64,000 nucleotides of DNA from Paludibacteraceae bacterium (lineage in GTDB: Bacteria > Bacteroidota > Bacteroidia > Bacteroidales > Paludibacteraceae). The stretch covers positions 1-64,000 of the forward strand of contig JAFSTO010000029.1 of assembly GCA_017450435.1 (NCBI GenBank), in the 5' to 3' direction. The translations under genes and the position numbers were made by a program. The notes under the pieces were generated by a model. It searched no databases and had not been told where the DNA came from. It saw only the letters and a program-made list of their open reading frames with translations. Positions 51,204-59,541 of this stretch are shown piece by piece (the stretch's first letter is position 1; the number at the start of each line of letters is the position of its first letter).

Positions 51204-52421
51204 ATGAGAAGAGTGGTAATAACGGGCATGGGTATCTGGTCATGCCTTGGTAAGTCGTTGGATGAGGTGCGCGATTCTCTATATACCGGCAGGTCCGGCA
51301 TAGTGTTTGACCCCATACGCAAGGAGATGGGGTTTCGCTCGGCGCTGACGGCAAAGGTGGATATTCCTGAACTGAAAGGGATACTGAGCAGGTCGCAGCG
51401 TGCATACATGCCGGAACAGGCTAAATATGCATATTGTGCCACGGTTGAGGCTCTGCGTAATGCGGGTATTGACCAGGATTATTTGGACAAGCACGATGTC
51501 GGTTTGCTTTATGGTAACGACTCGGCAGTCGAACCGGCTGTGCGCGCCGTGGATACTATTCGAGAAAAACATGATACGGCACTTTGTGGCTCGGGTGCAA
51601 TCTTTCAGTCGATGAACTCAACCGTAACGATGAATCTCGGCACTATATTTGGTCTGCGTGGTATCAACCTGACGGTGAGTGGCGCATGTGCCAGCGGGGC
51701 GCATGCTTTGGGTTTGGGTGCGCTGTTGATTCAATCGGGACTGCAGGATATGGTTGTATGTGGAGGGGCGCAAGAGGTCAATCCGTTCTCTGTCGGCTCG
51801 TTTGACGGCATAGCGGCTTTCTCCGTTCGCGAAGATGCTCCGACTGAAGCATCCCGTCCGTTTGACCGTGACCGCGACGGCTTGGTACCCGGTGGAGGAG
51901 CCGCTACAATCATAATTGAGGAATACGAACATGCTTTGAGGCGCGGAGCGCCTATATTGGCGGAAGTGCTTGGATATGGGTTCTCGGCTAACGGGGAACA
52001 TATATCTACGCCGAATGTGGAAGGACCACGCAAATCTCTTTGTATGGCTATAGAACGGGCGGGGGTGAAAACTGATGAGATAGGATACATCAACGCACAC
52101 GCCACTTCCACGCGTGTCGGAGATACTAACGAGGCAAAAGCGATTTACAGTGTCTTTGGGGACAGGAGAATAGAGGTAACTTCAACCAAGTCGCAGACCG
52201 GACATGAGATGTGGATGGCCGGAGCAAGTGAGGTCATTTACTCAATGCTGATGATGAGAAATGACTTTATTGCAGCCAATCTCAATTTCGAAAACCCTGA
52301 CGAGGACAGCGCTAAGCTGCTGATACCCGACCATCGTATTGAGAAGCATTTTAACACTTTCCTAAGCAATAGTTTCGGCTTCGGTGGCACAAATGCAACA
52401 CTTATCGTAAGAAACATTTAA
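51204..52421 (+). CDS. Beta-ketoacyl-ACP synthase (FabF-like), polyene-type cluster
   Basis: Condensing enzyme that extends an ACP-bound acyl chain with malonyl-ACP. The 405-aa protein has the complete Cys-His-His triad: C162 in SGACASG, H299 in NAHATS and H334 in TGHEMWMAGASE. The C-terminal NSFGFGGTNATLIV is also present. A GTG at 51201 is in frame, but the ATG at 51204 is preferred. It leads an operon of ketosynthase, two hot-dog dehydratases, an FAD oxidoreductase and a ketoreductase, which does not resemble a primary FAS-II operon. A near-consensus -7 box (TAACTTAG at 51157-51164) lies about 40 nt upstream. Aryl-polyene or flexirubin-like synthesis is inferred. Confidence 0.88.
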   Translation: MRRVVITGMGIWSCLGKSLDEVRDSLYTGRSGIVFDPIRKEMGFRSALTAKVDIPELKGILSRSQRAYMPEQAKYAYCATVEALRNAGIDQDYLDKHDVGLLYGNDSAVEPAVRAVDTIREKHDTALCGSGAIFQSMNSTVTMNLGTIFGLRGINLTVSGACASGAHALGLGALLIQSGLQDMVVCGGAQEVNPFSVGSFDGIAAFSVREDAPTEASRPFDRDRDGLVPGGGAATIIIEEYEHALRRGAPILAEVLGYGFSANGEHISTPNVEGPRKSLCMAIERAGVKTDEIGYINAHATSTRVGDTNEAKAIYSVFGDRRIEVTSTKSQTGHEMWMAGASEVIYSMLMMRNDFIAANLNFENPDEDSAKLLIPDHRIEKHFNTFLSNSFGFGGTNATLIVRNI

Positions 52422-52438
52422 GTCATTTTTCGAAAACC

Positions 52439-52861
52439 GTGATTTTTAAAGGTGAATATATCCATCAGCTTATTCCTCAACGTCCGCCTATCGTGATGGT
52501 GGATGTCGTGTGGTCTGCCTCTGAGACTGAAGCTGAAGCCGGTTTGACAGTCAGGCAGGATAACATTTTTGTTGATGACGGCAAACTACGTGAAGCCGGA
52601 TTGATTGAGCATATAGCTCAGTCGGCTGCTGCTTTTGCCGGTTGTAACAACATACTCAGTGGGGAAAAACCAAAGTTAGGCTTTATAGGCGAGATTAAGG
52701 ATTGTTGTTTGTCTGTCTTGCCGGAGGTCGGAAGTGAATTGCGGACGCATGTCAGGTTGGTGACAGAGATTGGCGGCATTCGGCTGATAAGCGCTGAGGT
52801 GCGCATAGGTGAAACTATAGCGGCAACATGTTTAATGAAGATTTTTCTGAAGGATGATTGA
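52439..52861 (+). CDS. Hot-dog-fold 3-hydroxyacyl-ACP dehydratase (ApeP-like)
   Basis: A 140-aa single hot-dog domain with LIPQRPPIVMVDVV near the N-terminus and AGLIEHIAQSAAAFAGC at the central helix, the region that carries catalytic residues in FabZ/ApeP-type dehydratases. The HIAQS segment follows the expected position. The start is GTG at 52439. No ATG precedes it in frame after the ketosynthase stop (17 nt away). Its 3' end overlaps the next gene by 8 nt, so the two dehydratases are translationally coupled and may form a heterodimer, as in known aryl-polyene systems. Confidence 0.8.
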   Translation: MIFKGEYIHQLIPQRPPIVMVDVVWSASETEAEAGLTVRQDNIFVDDGKLREAGLIEHIAQSAAAFAGCNNILSGEKPKLGFIGEIKDCCLSVLPEVGSELRTHVRLVTEIGGIRLISAEVRIGETIAATCLMKIFLKDD

Positions 52862-53222
52862 TGACTATTTTTCGATACTAAAAGTGTCTTCCGACAATAT
52901 GTTGTCCGGCGTTGTGCGTATCTGCCTTAATCCCGACAGCTCTGTCTATAAAGGACATTTTCCCGGTGAACCTGTTTCTCCGGGAGTTTGTAATTTAGAA
53001 ATGATACGCAGATGCGCTGCTGCTGTTCATCATCAACCGTTGCGTATTTTGCGAATCAAACAGTGTCGTATGACGTCTGTTATGACGCCTGACACAACAC
53101 CACAGGCAGATGTGAACATTACTCTGCAAGAAACAGTCCCGGGCGTGTATCGGATAACTGCTGCAATAGAGAACGGCAACGTCTCTTATCTAACAATGAA
53201 AGCCGAGGTCGCGGATGAATAA
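52854..53222 (+). CDS. Second hot-dog-fold dehydratase-like protein (ApeI/FabZ-like)
   Basis: A 122-aa hot-dog protein. The segment VYKGHFPGEPVSPGVCNLEM corresponds to the FabZ catalytic loop and central helix (H-F-P-G with P-V-x-P-G-V), so it looks catalytically competent at the His. The acidic partner position of the helix reads NLEMI, close to the usual form. It overlaps the preceding gene by 8 nt and the following oxidoreductase gene by 8 nt. With its neighbour it would introduce trans double bonds in a polyene chain. That role is inferred from the cluster composition. Confidence 0.8.
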   Translation: MIDDYFSILKVSSDNMLSGVVRICLNPDSSVYKGHFPGEPVSPGVCNLEMIRRCAAAVHHQPLRILRIKQCRMTSVMTPDTTPQADVNITLQETVPGVYRITAAIENGNVSYLTMKAEVADE

Positions 53223-54672
53223 CGCGGTGGTCATAGGTGCAGGCTTGGGTGGGTTGCAATGTGCCTATATCCTCGCAAAGAACGGCTTGAGTGTCACTGT
53301 GCTGGAGCAGGATAGTCATATCGGTGGATGCCTGCAAACGTTCAGACGCGGCAATACGCTGTTTGACACAGGTTTTCATTATGTGGGCGGACTGAGAGAA
53401 GGGGAATCATTATATCCGCTTTTCCGGTATTTTAATCTGTTAGACTTACCATGGCAAGCGCTTGATGAGGATTGTTTTGACGAAGTGGTTATTGGTGATA
53501 AAAGGTTTGCTTTTGCCAACGGGCATGAGAGGTTTGCCGCAACACTGGCAGAAGCTTTTCCTGAAGAACATCTATCGTTGAAACGGTATGCGGACTTTCT
53601 GAAAAGTGTAGGGGAGCATGTTTATGATGTATTCCTTTCTCGTAATTCTACCGGGTCTTTTGCTACATCGCTCTTTGCACAGTCGGCCTATGATTATCTG
53701 ATTGATACTTTTCATAATCCGCTTCTTCGTCAGGTTATTTCCGGCACCTCGCTTAAGATGGAGCTTAGTCGCGATACTCTGCCTCTATACGTGTTTGCAC
53801 AAATCAATAACTCTTTCATACAAAGTGCATGGCGGTTGAAGGGTGGGGGATCTCTGATAGCAGAACGCCTTGCAAGCGATATACGCTCAATGGGAGGAGA
53901 GGTGCGCACTGATTGTCCGGTTGTAGCTATTGAAGAAAAAAGCGGATGCGCTGCAGGGGTGAGATTAAAAGATGGGGATTTTGTTTCGGCAGATGTGGTT
54001 ATCGCTGACGTGCATCCGCAAGAAGCTATGAGGCTTATGGCGAACTGCGCATCCCTCCGCAAAGTCTATCGACAGAGAATTCAATCTCTTGAGGATACAA
54101 TTGGGATGTTCACTGTGAATATCCGCCTCAAACCGGGAATGGTGCCATACGAAAACCGTAATATCTTTGTTCACAAACATGACGCAGACCTTTGGCTGCC
54201 TAACGACGGACGACGCGGTAGTGTGATGGTGAGCTTTTACCCGAACTTTGACGCCATTGACCTGCTTACACCGATGTGCTGGTCTGAGGTGGCGAGATGG
54301 GCGGATAAACCCGCAGGCAGGAGAGGGGAGGATTATGTTGCATTCAAAAATGAGACGGTGGAACAATGTCTGCAACTCGTTGAAAACCGCTTGCCTTACC
54401 TTCGTGACGCAATAGACGGCGTCTATACTTCTTCGCCGCTGACCTATAGGCGTTATACGCGTACTCATGAAGGCTCAGTTTACGGCATCCGTAAGGACTG
54501 GCACTCACCGATGACTACTGTTCTGACGCCTAAAACGACAATCCCGAACGTCATGCTGACGGGGCAGAACCTGAACCTGCACGGATTGCTCGGAGTGTCA
54601 ATGACATCTGTCATCACTGCTGCAGAGATAATCGGATTGGACACTCTGCGCAGACAGATATTTAATTGCTGA
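53215..54672 (+). CDS. FAD-dependent NAD(P)-type oxidoreductase (phytoene desaturase-like)
   Basis: A 485-aa flavoprotein with an N-terminal dinucleotide-binding motif VIGAGLGGLQCAYILAKNGL (6-25) and ExxxxIGG (EQDSHIGGCLQTF). The C-terminal TGQNLNLHGLLGVSMTSVIT is the FAD-contacting end typical of the carotenoid desaturase/CrtI-like superfamily. Relatives occur in Bacteroidetes flexirubin, dialkylresorcinol and aryl-polyene clusters. The start overlaps the preceding dehydratase gene by 8 nt. The substrate is unknown. It may oxidise or isomerise the polyene. No carotenoid synthase gene lies nearby, so a carotenoid role is less likely. Confidence 0.82.
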   Translation: MNNAVVIGAGLGGLQCAYILAKNGLSVTVLEQDSHIGGCLQTFRRGNTLFDTGFHYVGGLREGESLYPLFRYFNLLDLPWQALDEDCFDEVVIGDKRFAFANGHERFAATLAEAFPEEHLSLKRYADFLKSVGEHVYDVFLSRNSTGSFATSLFAQSAYDYLIDTFHNPLLRQVISGTSLKMELSRDTLPLYVFAQINNSFIQSAWRLKGGGSLIAERLASDIRSMGGEVRTDCPVVAIEEKSGCAAGVRLKDGDFVSADVVIADVHPQEAMRLMANCASLRKVYRQRIQSLEDTIGMFTVNIRLKPGMVPYENRNIFVHKHDADLWLPNDGRRGSVMVSFYPNFDAIDLLTPMCWSEVARWADKPAGRRGEDYVAFKNETVEQCLQLVENRLPYLRDAIDGVYTSSPLTYRRYTRTHEGSVYGIRKDWHSPMTTVLTPKTTIPNVMLTGQNLNLHGLLGVSMTSVITAAEIIGLDTLRRQIFNC

Positions 54673-54702
54673 TTTAACGATATTTAAACCATATTTAACA
54701 AG

Positions 54703-55434
54703 ATGAACAAATACGCATTGGTTACGGGTGCCGGTCGTGGCATAGGTCGTGCTGTGGCACTTCGTTTGGCTCGGCAGGGTTATCCGGTACTTATCAATTA
54801 CTTGTCTAACGATGCTGCGGCTGAAGAGACGCTGTCTCTCATTCGTCATGAGGGTGGTGAAGGCGAGTTGCTTAAGTTCGATGTCAGCAACAGGGAAGCA
54901 ACAGTCGCGGCTATTGAGCAGTGGCAGGCGCAACACCCGCAGGACTATATCGATGTGTTAGTTAATAACGCAGGTGTAAGGCGCGATAACCTGCTTGTAT
55001 GGATGGAACCGGAGGAGTTCGACAATGTATTAGCCACTAATCTCTATTCGTTCTATAATGTCACCCGTCCGCTGCTGCAGCCGATGGTGGTGCATAAACA
55101 CGGACGAATAATCAACATAGCTTCCCTGTCGGGGATAAAAGGTCTGCCGGGACAGTGCAACTACTCGGCAGCCAAGGGCGGACTGATAGCTGCTACAAAA
55201 GCTTTGGCGCAAGAAGTGGGACGAAAAAAAATAACTGTCAATGCCGTAGCTCCGGGGTTCGTCAGGACAGAGATGGTGGACGGCTTGGATGAGGCTGAAT
55301 TGAAGAAACAGATACCTCTAAACCGTTTTGCGGAAGCAGATGAGGTGGCTGCCGTGGTGGCGTTTCTCGCCTCAGATGACGCGGCTTACATCACAGGGGA
55401 GTGTATAAGTGTAAATGGCGGACTGTACACATAA
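54703..55434 (+). CDS. 3-oxoacyl-ACP reductase (FabG family)
   Basis: A short-chain dehydrogenase of 243 aa with the cofactor motif TGAGRGIG (7-14), NNAGVRRDN and a complete Ser-Tyr-Lys site (IASLSGIKGLPGQCNYSAAK). The C-terminal YITGECISVNGGLYT is as in FabG. It would reduce the beta-keto group produced by the ketosynthase before dehydration. It is the last gene of the operon, 30 nt after the oxidoreductase, followed by a terminator. It could in principle be the housekeeping FabG, but the location argues for the dedicated reductase. Confidence 0.88.
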   Translation: MNKYALVTGAGRGIGRAVALRLARQGYPVLINYLSNDAAAEETLSLIRHEGGEGELLKFDVSNREATVAAIEQWQAQHPQDYIDVLVNNAGVRRDNLLVWMEPEEFDNVLATNLYSFYNVTRPLLQPMVVHKHGRIINIASLSGIKGLPGQCNYSAAKGGLIAATKALAQEVGRKKITVNAVAPGFVRTEMVDGLDEAELKKQIPLNRFAEADEVAAVVAFLASDDAAYITGECISVNGGLYT

Positions 55435-55454
55435 CTCTATGTGTTTATGGAAAC

Positions 55455-55493
55455 AAAAAAAAGACTCATTCATCGCGAATGTGTCTTTTTTTT
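55455..55493 (+). terminator. Terminator at the end of the ketosynthase operon
   Basis: A long hairpin with A-rich left arm (55455-55471) and T-rich right arm (55477-55493), one T-T mismatch and a 5-nt loop. It could also terminate the tRNA-Lys transcript coming from the other strand. Confidence 0.8.
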
Positions 55494-55495
55494 GG

Positions 55496-55568
55496 TGACC
55501 CGCCTGGGGCTCGAACCCAGGACCCCCACATTAAAAGTGTGATGCTCTACCAACTGAGCTAGCGAGTC
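55496..55568 (-). tRNA. tRNA-Lys (anticodon UUU)
   Basis: On the minus strand a complete cloverleaf of 73 nt. The acceptor GACTCGC pairs with GCGGGTC (one G-U), the D-arm contains AGTTGGTAGA, the anticodon loop is CTTTTAA with TTT, and the T-arm has GGTTCGAGCC. The discriminator is A at 55496, and the CCA end appears encoded (55493-55495), giving 55493-55568 with CCA. It lies between two convergent or tail-to-head protein genes and ends at the hairpin region, so the transcript may share the terminator. Confidence 0.95.
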
Positions 55569-55671
55569 TCCGCAATTTTATTGTTTATCTTTGTCACGTT
55601 TTCTCAAACGCGGCTGCAAAGGTACTGCTTTTTTCTGATATGACCAAATAAAATCGTAAAAAAAAGCAATT

Positions 55672-56739
55672 TTATTTGATGCCGCGTTTGTCAAGTGCCT
55701 GGTGATACTGTCGTGCATAGGCTGCATGTTCGCGGTAGGTGGCGCTGAAGTGATGAGTGCCGTCGAAGGCTGTGGAGGCGCACATAAAGAGGTAGTTAGA
55801 CTTGACGGGATTGAGCACGTAATCCATTGTCTTTGCTGTAGGAATACGTATCGGTCCCGGGGGGAGACCGGCGTTGCGGTAGGTGTTATAGGGAGAGTCG
55901 GTCTCAAGATGTTTGTTGAGAATACGTCTTAGTGTGAAGTCCTGCAGTGCGAACTTCAGCGTCGGACAAGACTGCAACGGCATGCCTATGCGCAGGCGGT
56001 TGAGATACAAGCCGGCAATAACGGGTTTGTCTTCGTCGCGGTTGGTTTCTTCCTCAACAATGGACGCAATCGTTGCTACTTCCCAAGGTTTGAGGTGCAG
56101 TGCTGAGGCTTTAGCCTGACGCTCTTCCGTCCAGAATGTACTATACTCCTTGTACATGCGTTGAAATAGTCTGTCAGGTGTGATGTCCCAGTACATCTCG
56201 TAGGTGTCGGGGAGAAAGAGACACACTGCTGTGGGGATGGTGAGGTCAAACTGTTTCATATAGTCTTTGTCGCCCAACCGTGAAGCAATGTCTGCCGAGT
56301 CTAACATCAGTTGCGAAGCCAGACGGGCGGAGAGCTGTGCCTGAGTGCGGATATTGCGAAAAGAGACTTTGACCGGTGTCTGCCAGCCGTTACGGAACAT
56401 TTGTATCAGTTCCTTGTCGCCGCATTTGGCAGGTACTATATAACTACCCGTACGTGTATATTGTTGTCCCTTTGCAGGATAACTCATCATACGGGCGTGC
56501 AGACGCAAGCACAAGGGGGAGGCAATTTGATAGTGGGCAGTCAGAGTGTCAAGCAGGGTGCTGATGGTTGTCTCGGGGTAGATGTAAATGCGGTGCGCTT
56601 CACCGTCACGAGATGTCAGATTGCTGAAATACAACCTGTACCCTTGCCATATACCGACGGCTGCCAACGAGATAAAGATTATTGTGAGCACCGCTATGGT
56701 GCGGTTGTGGTGACGTTCTTGCTTTTGCTTACTTTTCAT
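55672..56739 (-). CDS. mltG: Endolytic murein transglycosylase MltG
   Basis: Inner-membrane-anchored lytic transglycosylase that cuts nascent peptidoglycan and limits glycan length. The 355-aa protein has one N-terminal membrane segment (about 15-35) and the YceG-like domain with LPDTYEMYWDITPDRLFQRM, ASIVEEETNRDEDKPVIAGL (catalytic Glu region), DSPYNTYRNAGLPPGPI and the C-terminal FMCASTAFDGTHHFSATYRE. A promoter at 56764-56794 sits 25 nt upstream of the ATG. It is divergent from murD-ftsW-murG, so wall synthesis and trimming genes share a control region. Confidence 0.95.
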   Translation of the reverse strand: MKSKQKQERHHNRTIAVLTIIFISLAAVGIWQGYRLYFSNLTSRDGEAHRIYIYPETTISTLLDTLTAHYQIASPLCLRLHARMMSYPAKGQQYTRTGSYIVPAKCGDKELIQMFRNGWQTPVKVSFRNIRTQAQLSARLASQLMLDSADIASRLGDKDYMKQFDLTIPTAVCLFLPDTYEMYWDITPDRLFQRMYKEYSTFWTEERQAKASALHLKPWEVATIASIVEEETNRDEDKPVIAGLYLNRLRIGMPLQSCPTLKFALQDFTLRRILNKHLETDSPYNTYRNAGLPPGPIRIPTAKTMDYVLNPVKSNYLFMCASTAFDGTHHFSATYREHAAYARQYHQALDKRGIK

Positions 56740-56763
56740 TGTTGTTTATGTGATTTGGCAGTG

Positions 56764-56794
56764 CAAAATTACTATTTTTTTTCAATGTGGGCAA
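56764..56794 (-). promoter_or_regulatory. Promoter for mltG
   Basis: On the minus strand TTG (56792-56794), a 20-nt spacer and TAATTTTG (56764-56771), with a poly-A run directly upstream of the -7 box as in the susC and panB promoters. Confidence 0.7.
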
Positions 56795-56833
56795 CGCCGT
56801 GAAAAAAAAATCTGCAAATATCTGTGTATCTTC

Positions 56834-56864
56834 TTGCAAGAGTCGCAAAAAAGCAGTATCTTTG
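56834..56864 (+). promoter_or_regulatory. Promoter for murD-ftsW-murG
   Basis: TTG at 56834-56836, a 20-nt spacer and TATCTTTG at 56857-56864 match the consensus. The ATG of murD is 20 nt downstream. Confidence 0.75.
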
Positions 56865-56884
56865 CGCAAAAGAAATAAAAAAAC

Positions 56885-58201
56885 ATGGAAAAACGTTTGC
56901 TTGTTCTTGGTGCCGGTGAGAGTGGCGTGGGTTCGGCTGTTTTGGGTGTCCGTAAGGGCTATGATGTGCTGGTGTCGGATTCCGGTGTGATAAAGCAGAA
57001 ATACAAATCGGTTCTTGAGAGTCATGGTATCCGTTATGAGGAAGGCGGTCATGCAGATGCGTTGTCGTTCTTCCCGACAGAAGTGGTTAAGTCGCCGGGC
57101 ATACCGGACAACGTGGATGTGCTGCAAAAACTAAGGAAACAAGCGGGGCAGATGGCGTTGCCAATCATCTCTGAAATAGAGTTTGCCGGACGCTTCACTG
57201 ACGCTAAGATGCTGTGTGTGACGGGCAGTAACGGTAAGACAACCACCACTTCGCTGCTTTACGATATTTGTCAGCGGGCAGGGCTGAATGTCGGCTTGGG
57301 CGGAAACATAGGATGCTCGCTGGCTATGCAGGTTGCGGAGGAGAAGTATGACTATTACGTGATTGAACTGTCGTCGTTCCAGCTTGATGGTATGTATGAC
57401 TTCAAGGCTGACGTTGCCGTGCTTCTCAATATAACGCCTGACCACCTTGACCGTTACGATTTCTGTTTCCAAAACTATGTGAATAGTAAGTTTCGAGTCA
57501 TTCGAAACCAGGGTGAAAACGACGCTTTTGTTTATTGGGCAGAAGACCCTGTTATTAAGCGTGAGTTGCCTAAATACTCTCTGAAGTCGGTTGTTCTGCC
57601 GTTCTCTTTTGAGGCTTCAAATAAGATACTTCCTTTGCCTGTAGAGGAACTTTCGCTCAAAGGTAAGCACAATCTTCTTAACTCTATGGCTGCAACATTG
57701 GCTGCCCGCGCCGTGGGTATTAATGATGTGGTGATTGCTGATAGTTTGAGGACATTCAAGGGGGTGGAGCACCGTTTGCAGTTTGTTAAGACAGTGAATG
57801 GTGTGAGGTTCGTCAACGACTCGAAGGCTACTAATGTGGACAGCTGCTTTTACGCTTTGGACAGCATAACAACGCCTACTGTGCTGATACTTGGAGGCAA
57901 AGATAAGGGCAATGACTATCGGCAGATTGACGACCTTGTGAAAGAAAAGTGTCATACGCTGGTCTATATGGGCCTGCACAATGAAAAACTGCATGAGCAT
58001 TTTGACAATATGCACACTGTCAGTGGTAAACCGTTGGCGGTTATTGATACTGACAATATACACGATGCCGTCCGTCTCTCTTTTGAGGCAGCCTGCGAAG
58101 GCGACACTGTGTTACTCTCGCCTTGCTGCGCTTCGTTTGACTTGTTCAAGAGCTATGAGGACAGGGGCGAACAGTTTATGAATGAGGTGAATAATCTGTG
58201 A
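56885..58201 (+). CDS. murD: UDP-N-acetylmuramoyl-L-alanine--D-glutamate ligase
   Basis: Cytoplasmic ATP-dependent ligase that adds D-Glu to UDP-MurNAc-L-Ala. The 438-aa protein shows the Mur-ligase order: an N-terminal UMP-binding domain (VLGAGESGVGSAVLG), the ATP loop LCVTGSNGKTTTTSLLYD (about 107-124), LNITPDHLDRY in the central domain, and the C-terminal domain with VNDSKATNVDSC and LILGGKDKGNDY. The stop TGA overlaps the ftsW ATG by one base. It heads a three-gene piece of the division and wall cluster. Upstream mraY/murE and downstream murC/ftsQ/ftsA/ftsZ are not present here. Confidence 0.96.
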   Translation: MEKRLLVLGAGESGVGSAVLGVRKGYDVLVSDSGVIKQKYKSVLESHGIRYEEGGHADALSFFPTEVVKSPGIPDNVDVLQKLRKQAGQMALPIISEIEFAGRFTDAKMLCVTGSNGKTTTTSLLYDICQRAGLNVGLGGNIGCSLAMQVAEEKYDYYVIELSSFQLDGMYDFKADVAVLLNITPDHLDRYDFCFQNYVNSKFRVIRNQGENDAFVYWAEDPVIKRELPKYSLKSVVLPFSFEASNKILPLPVEELSLKGKHNLLNSMAATLAARAVGINDVVIADSLRTFKGVEHRLQFVKTVNGVRFVNDSKATNVDSCFYALDSITTPTVLILGGKDKGNDYRQIDDLVKEKCHTLVYMGLHNEKLHEHFDNMHTVSGKPLAVIDTDNIHDAVRLSFEAACEGDTVLLSPCCASFDLFKSYEDRGEQFMNEVNNL

Positions 58202-59493
58202 TGTCAACTCTAAGGGAAAACATAGAGACGGAGCTTCGCTCCAACCCGAGATTCAGCTTCCGATACGTTGATAGAACGTTTTGGTTTTTGTTTTTTGCTC
58301 TTATCATTGCGGCAGCTATTGCGCTTTTTAGTGCTTCAAGTACGCTGGTGTATAAAAGCAACTCCAACATCGGACCGGTAGGGCATCAGATGTTTTTTAT
58401 ATTTATCGGCGTTGTCTTTGCTTTTGTTATACAGTTCCTGCCTTCTTGGGTCATCCGGTCGGCAGGGTATGCGGGCTTGGCAATAACGGTTCTGATGCTG
58501 TATGTGATGCTTCTGCCGCATAATCCTTTTGTCGTTACGGTCAATGGTGCCAGCCGTTGGTTCAAGCTTTTCGGCGTGCCTTTCCAGCCGTCAGAGTTCG
58601 CGAAGATTGGCTTGATGATTGTTGTGGCGGACCAGTTGTCAAGAGCTACGGACGAGGAGTCGATGAAAAAGATGTTCCTTCGTACGCTGGGCATCACTCT
58701 TGTGACTGTTTTTCCTATCCTTGTGGGTAACTTTTCTACGGCTGTTCTGATGTCAGGCGTCGTGTTTCTGCTGTGGATAATAGCCGGTGTCAATTGGCGT
58801 TATTGGGCCAGTGCCGCCGGCATAGCGGCTGTGGTGTTGGTCTTAGGCTATTTCTTTGTAGAGGCTGCTTACGTGCGGCCAAATCAGGAGCCGCCACGGC
58901 TGTTTAAGAGAACAACGGTGTGGGTGAAGCGTGTTGACCAGTTTATAGCCGAGAAACAACCTGCCGCGCCGGATGGTAAACAGGCTGAAGAAAACGTGCT
59001 TGACGACTACCAGCAGACCTTAGCCAAGGTGGCTGTTGCCCGAGGCAGTGCTTCGCCTCTCGGTGTGCTGCCGGGTAACTCGAAAGAACGCGACTATCTG
59101 CCGCTTGCTTACGCGGACTATATTTTTGCTATCATTGTAGAGGAAACCGGTATTATAGGGGCCTTTGTGCTTATTTTTCTTTACCTTGCTATTCTCTTCA
59201 GGGCGTGCTATGTGAGTGCAAGGTTCGATAACCCTCCGGCTATGTATATGACGATGGGACTGGCGCTGATGCTCACCTGTCAGGCACTTATCAGTATGTT
59301 GGTGGCAGTAGGGGTAGGCCCTGTAACAGGTCAGCCGCTGCCGATGATTACGATGGGCGGCACGTCGTCGCTCGCCACGGCGCTTTATTTCGGCATAATG
59401 ATGTCGGTCAGCCGCGAACAGAATCAACTGGTGGGCGAGCAGGAAGAGGTGGCGAGACAAAGTATGGAAGAGATGCCTACGGTCGAGGAGTAA
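58201..59493 (+). CDS. ftsW: Peptidoglycan glycosyltransferase FtsW (SEDS family)
   Basis: Septal SEDS-family glycosyltransferase that polymerises lipid II, normally with a class B penicillin-binding protein. The 430-aa membrane protein has about ten hydrophobic segments. The conserved motifs are SRWFKLFGVPFQPSEFAKIG (around 118-137, including the invariant region preceding the large periplasmic loop), LAYADYIFAIIVEETGIIGA and the C-terminal LPMITMGGTSSLATALYFGI. The GTG at 58198 is in frame, but the ATG at 58201 is the likely start because it overlaps the murD stop codon. An acidic C-terminal tail follows the last helix. Confidence 0.94.
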   Translation: MSTLRENIETELRSNPRFSFRYVDRTFWFLFFALIIAAAIALFSASSTLVYKSNSNIGPVGHQMFFIFIGVVFAFVIQFLPSWVIRSAGYAGLAITVLMLYVMLLPHNPFVVTVNGASRWFKLFGVPFQPSEFAKIGLMIVVADQLSRATDEESMKKMFLRTLGITLVTVFPILVGNFSTAVLMSGVVFLLWIIAGVNWRYWASAAGIAAVVLVLGYFFVEAAYVRPNQEPPRLFKRTTVWVKRVDQFIAEKQPAAPDGKQAEENVLDDYQQTLAKVAVARGSASPLGVLPGNSKERDYLPLAYADYIFAIIVEETGIIGAFVLIFLYLAILFRACYVSARFDNPPAMYMTMGLALMLTCQALISMLVAVGVGPVTGQPLPMITMGGTSSLATALYFGIMMSVSREQNQLVGEQEEVARQSMEEMPTVEE

Positions 59494-59541
59494 GGAAGGC
59501 TATGTTAAGGTGTGTGATACAGTATAATACAAAATATTTCA

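Noticed and set aside
53215..54672. Carotenoid desaturase as the role of the FAD oxidoreductase
   Set aside because: No phytoene synthase or other carotenoid gene is nearby, and the ketosynthase/dehydratase neighbours point to polyketide-like polyene chemistry.
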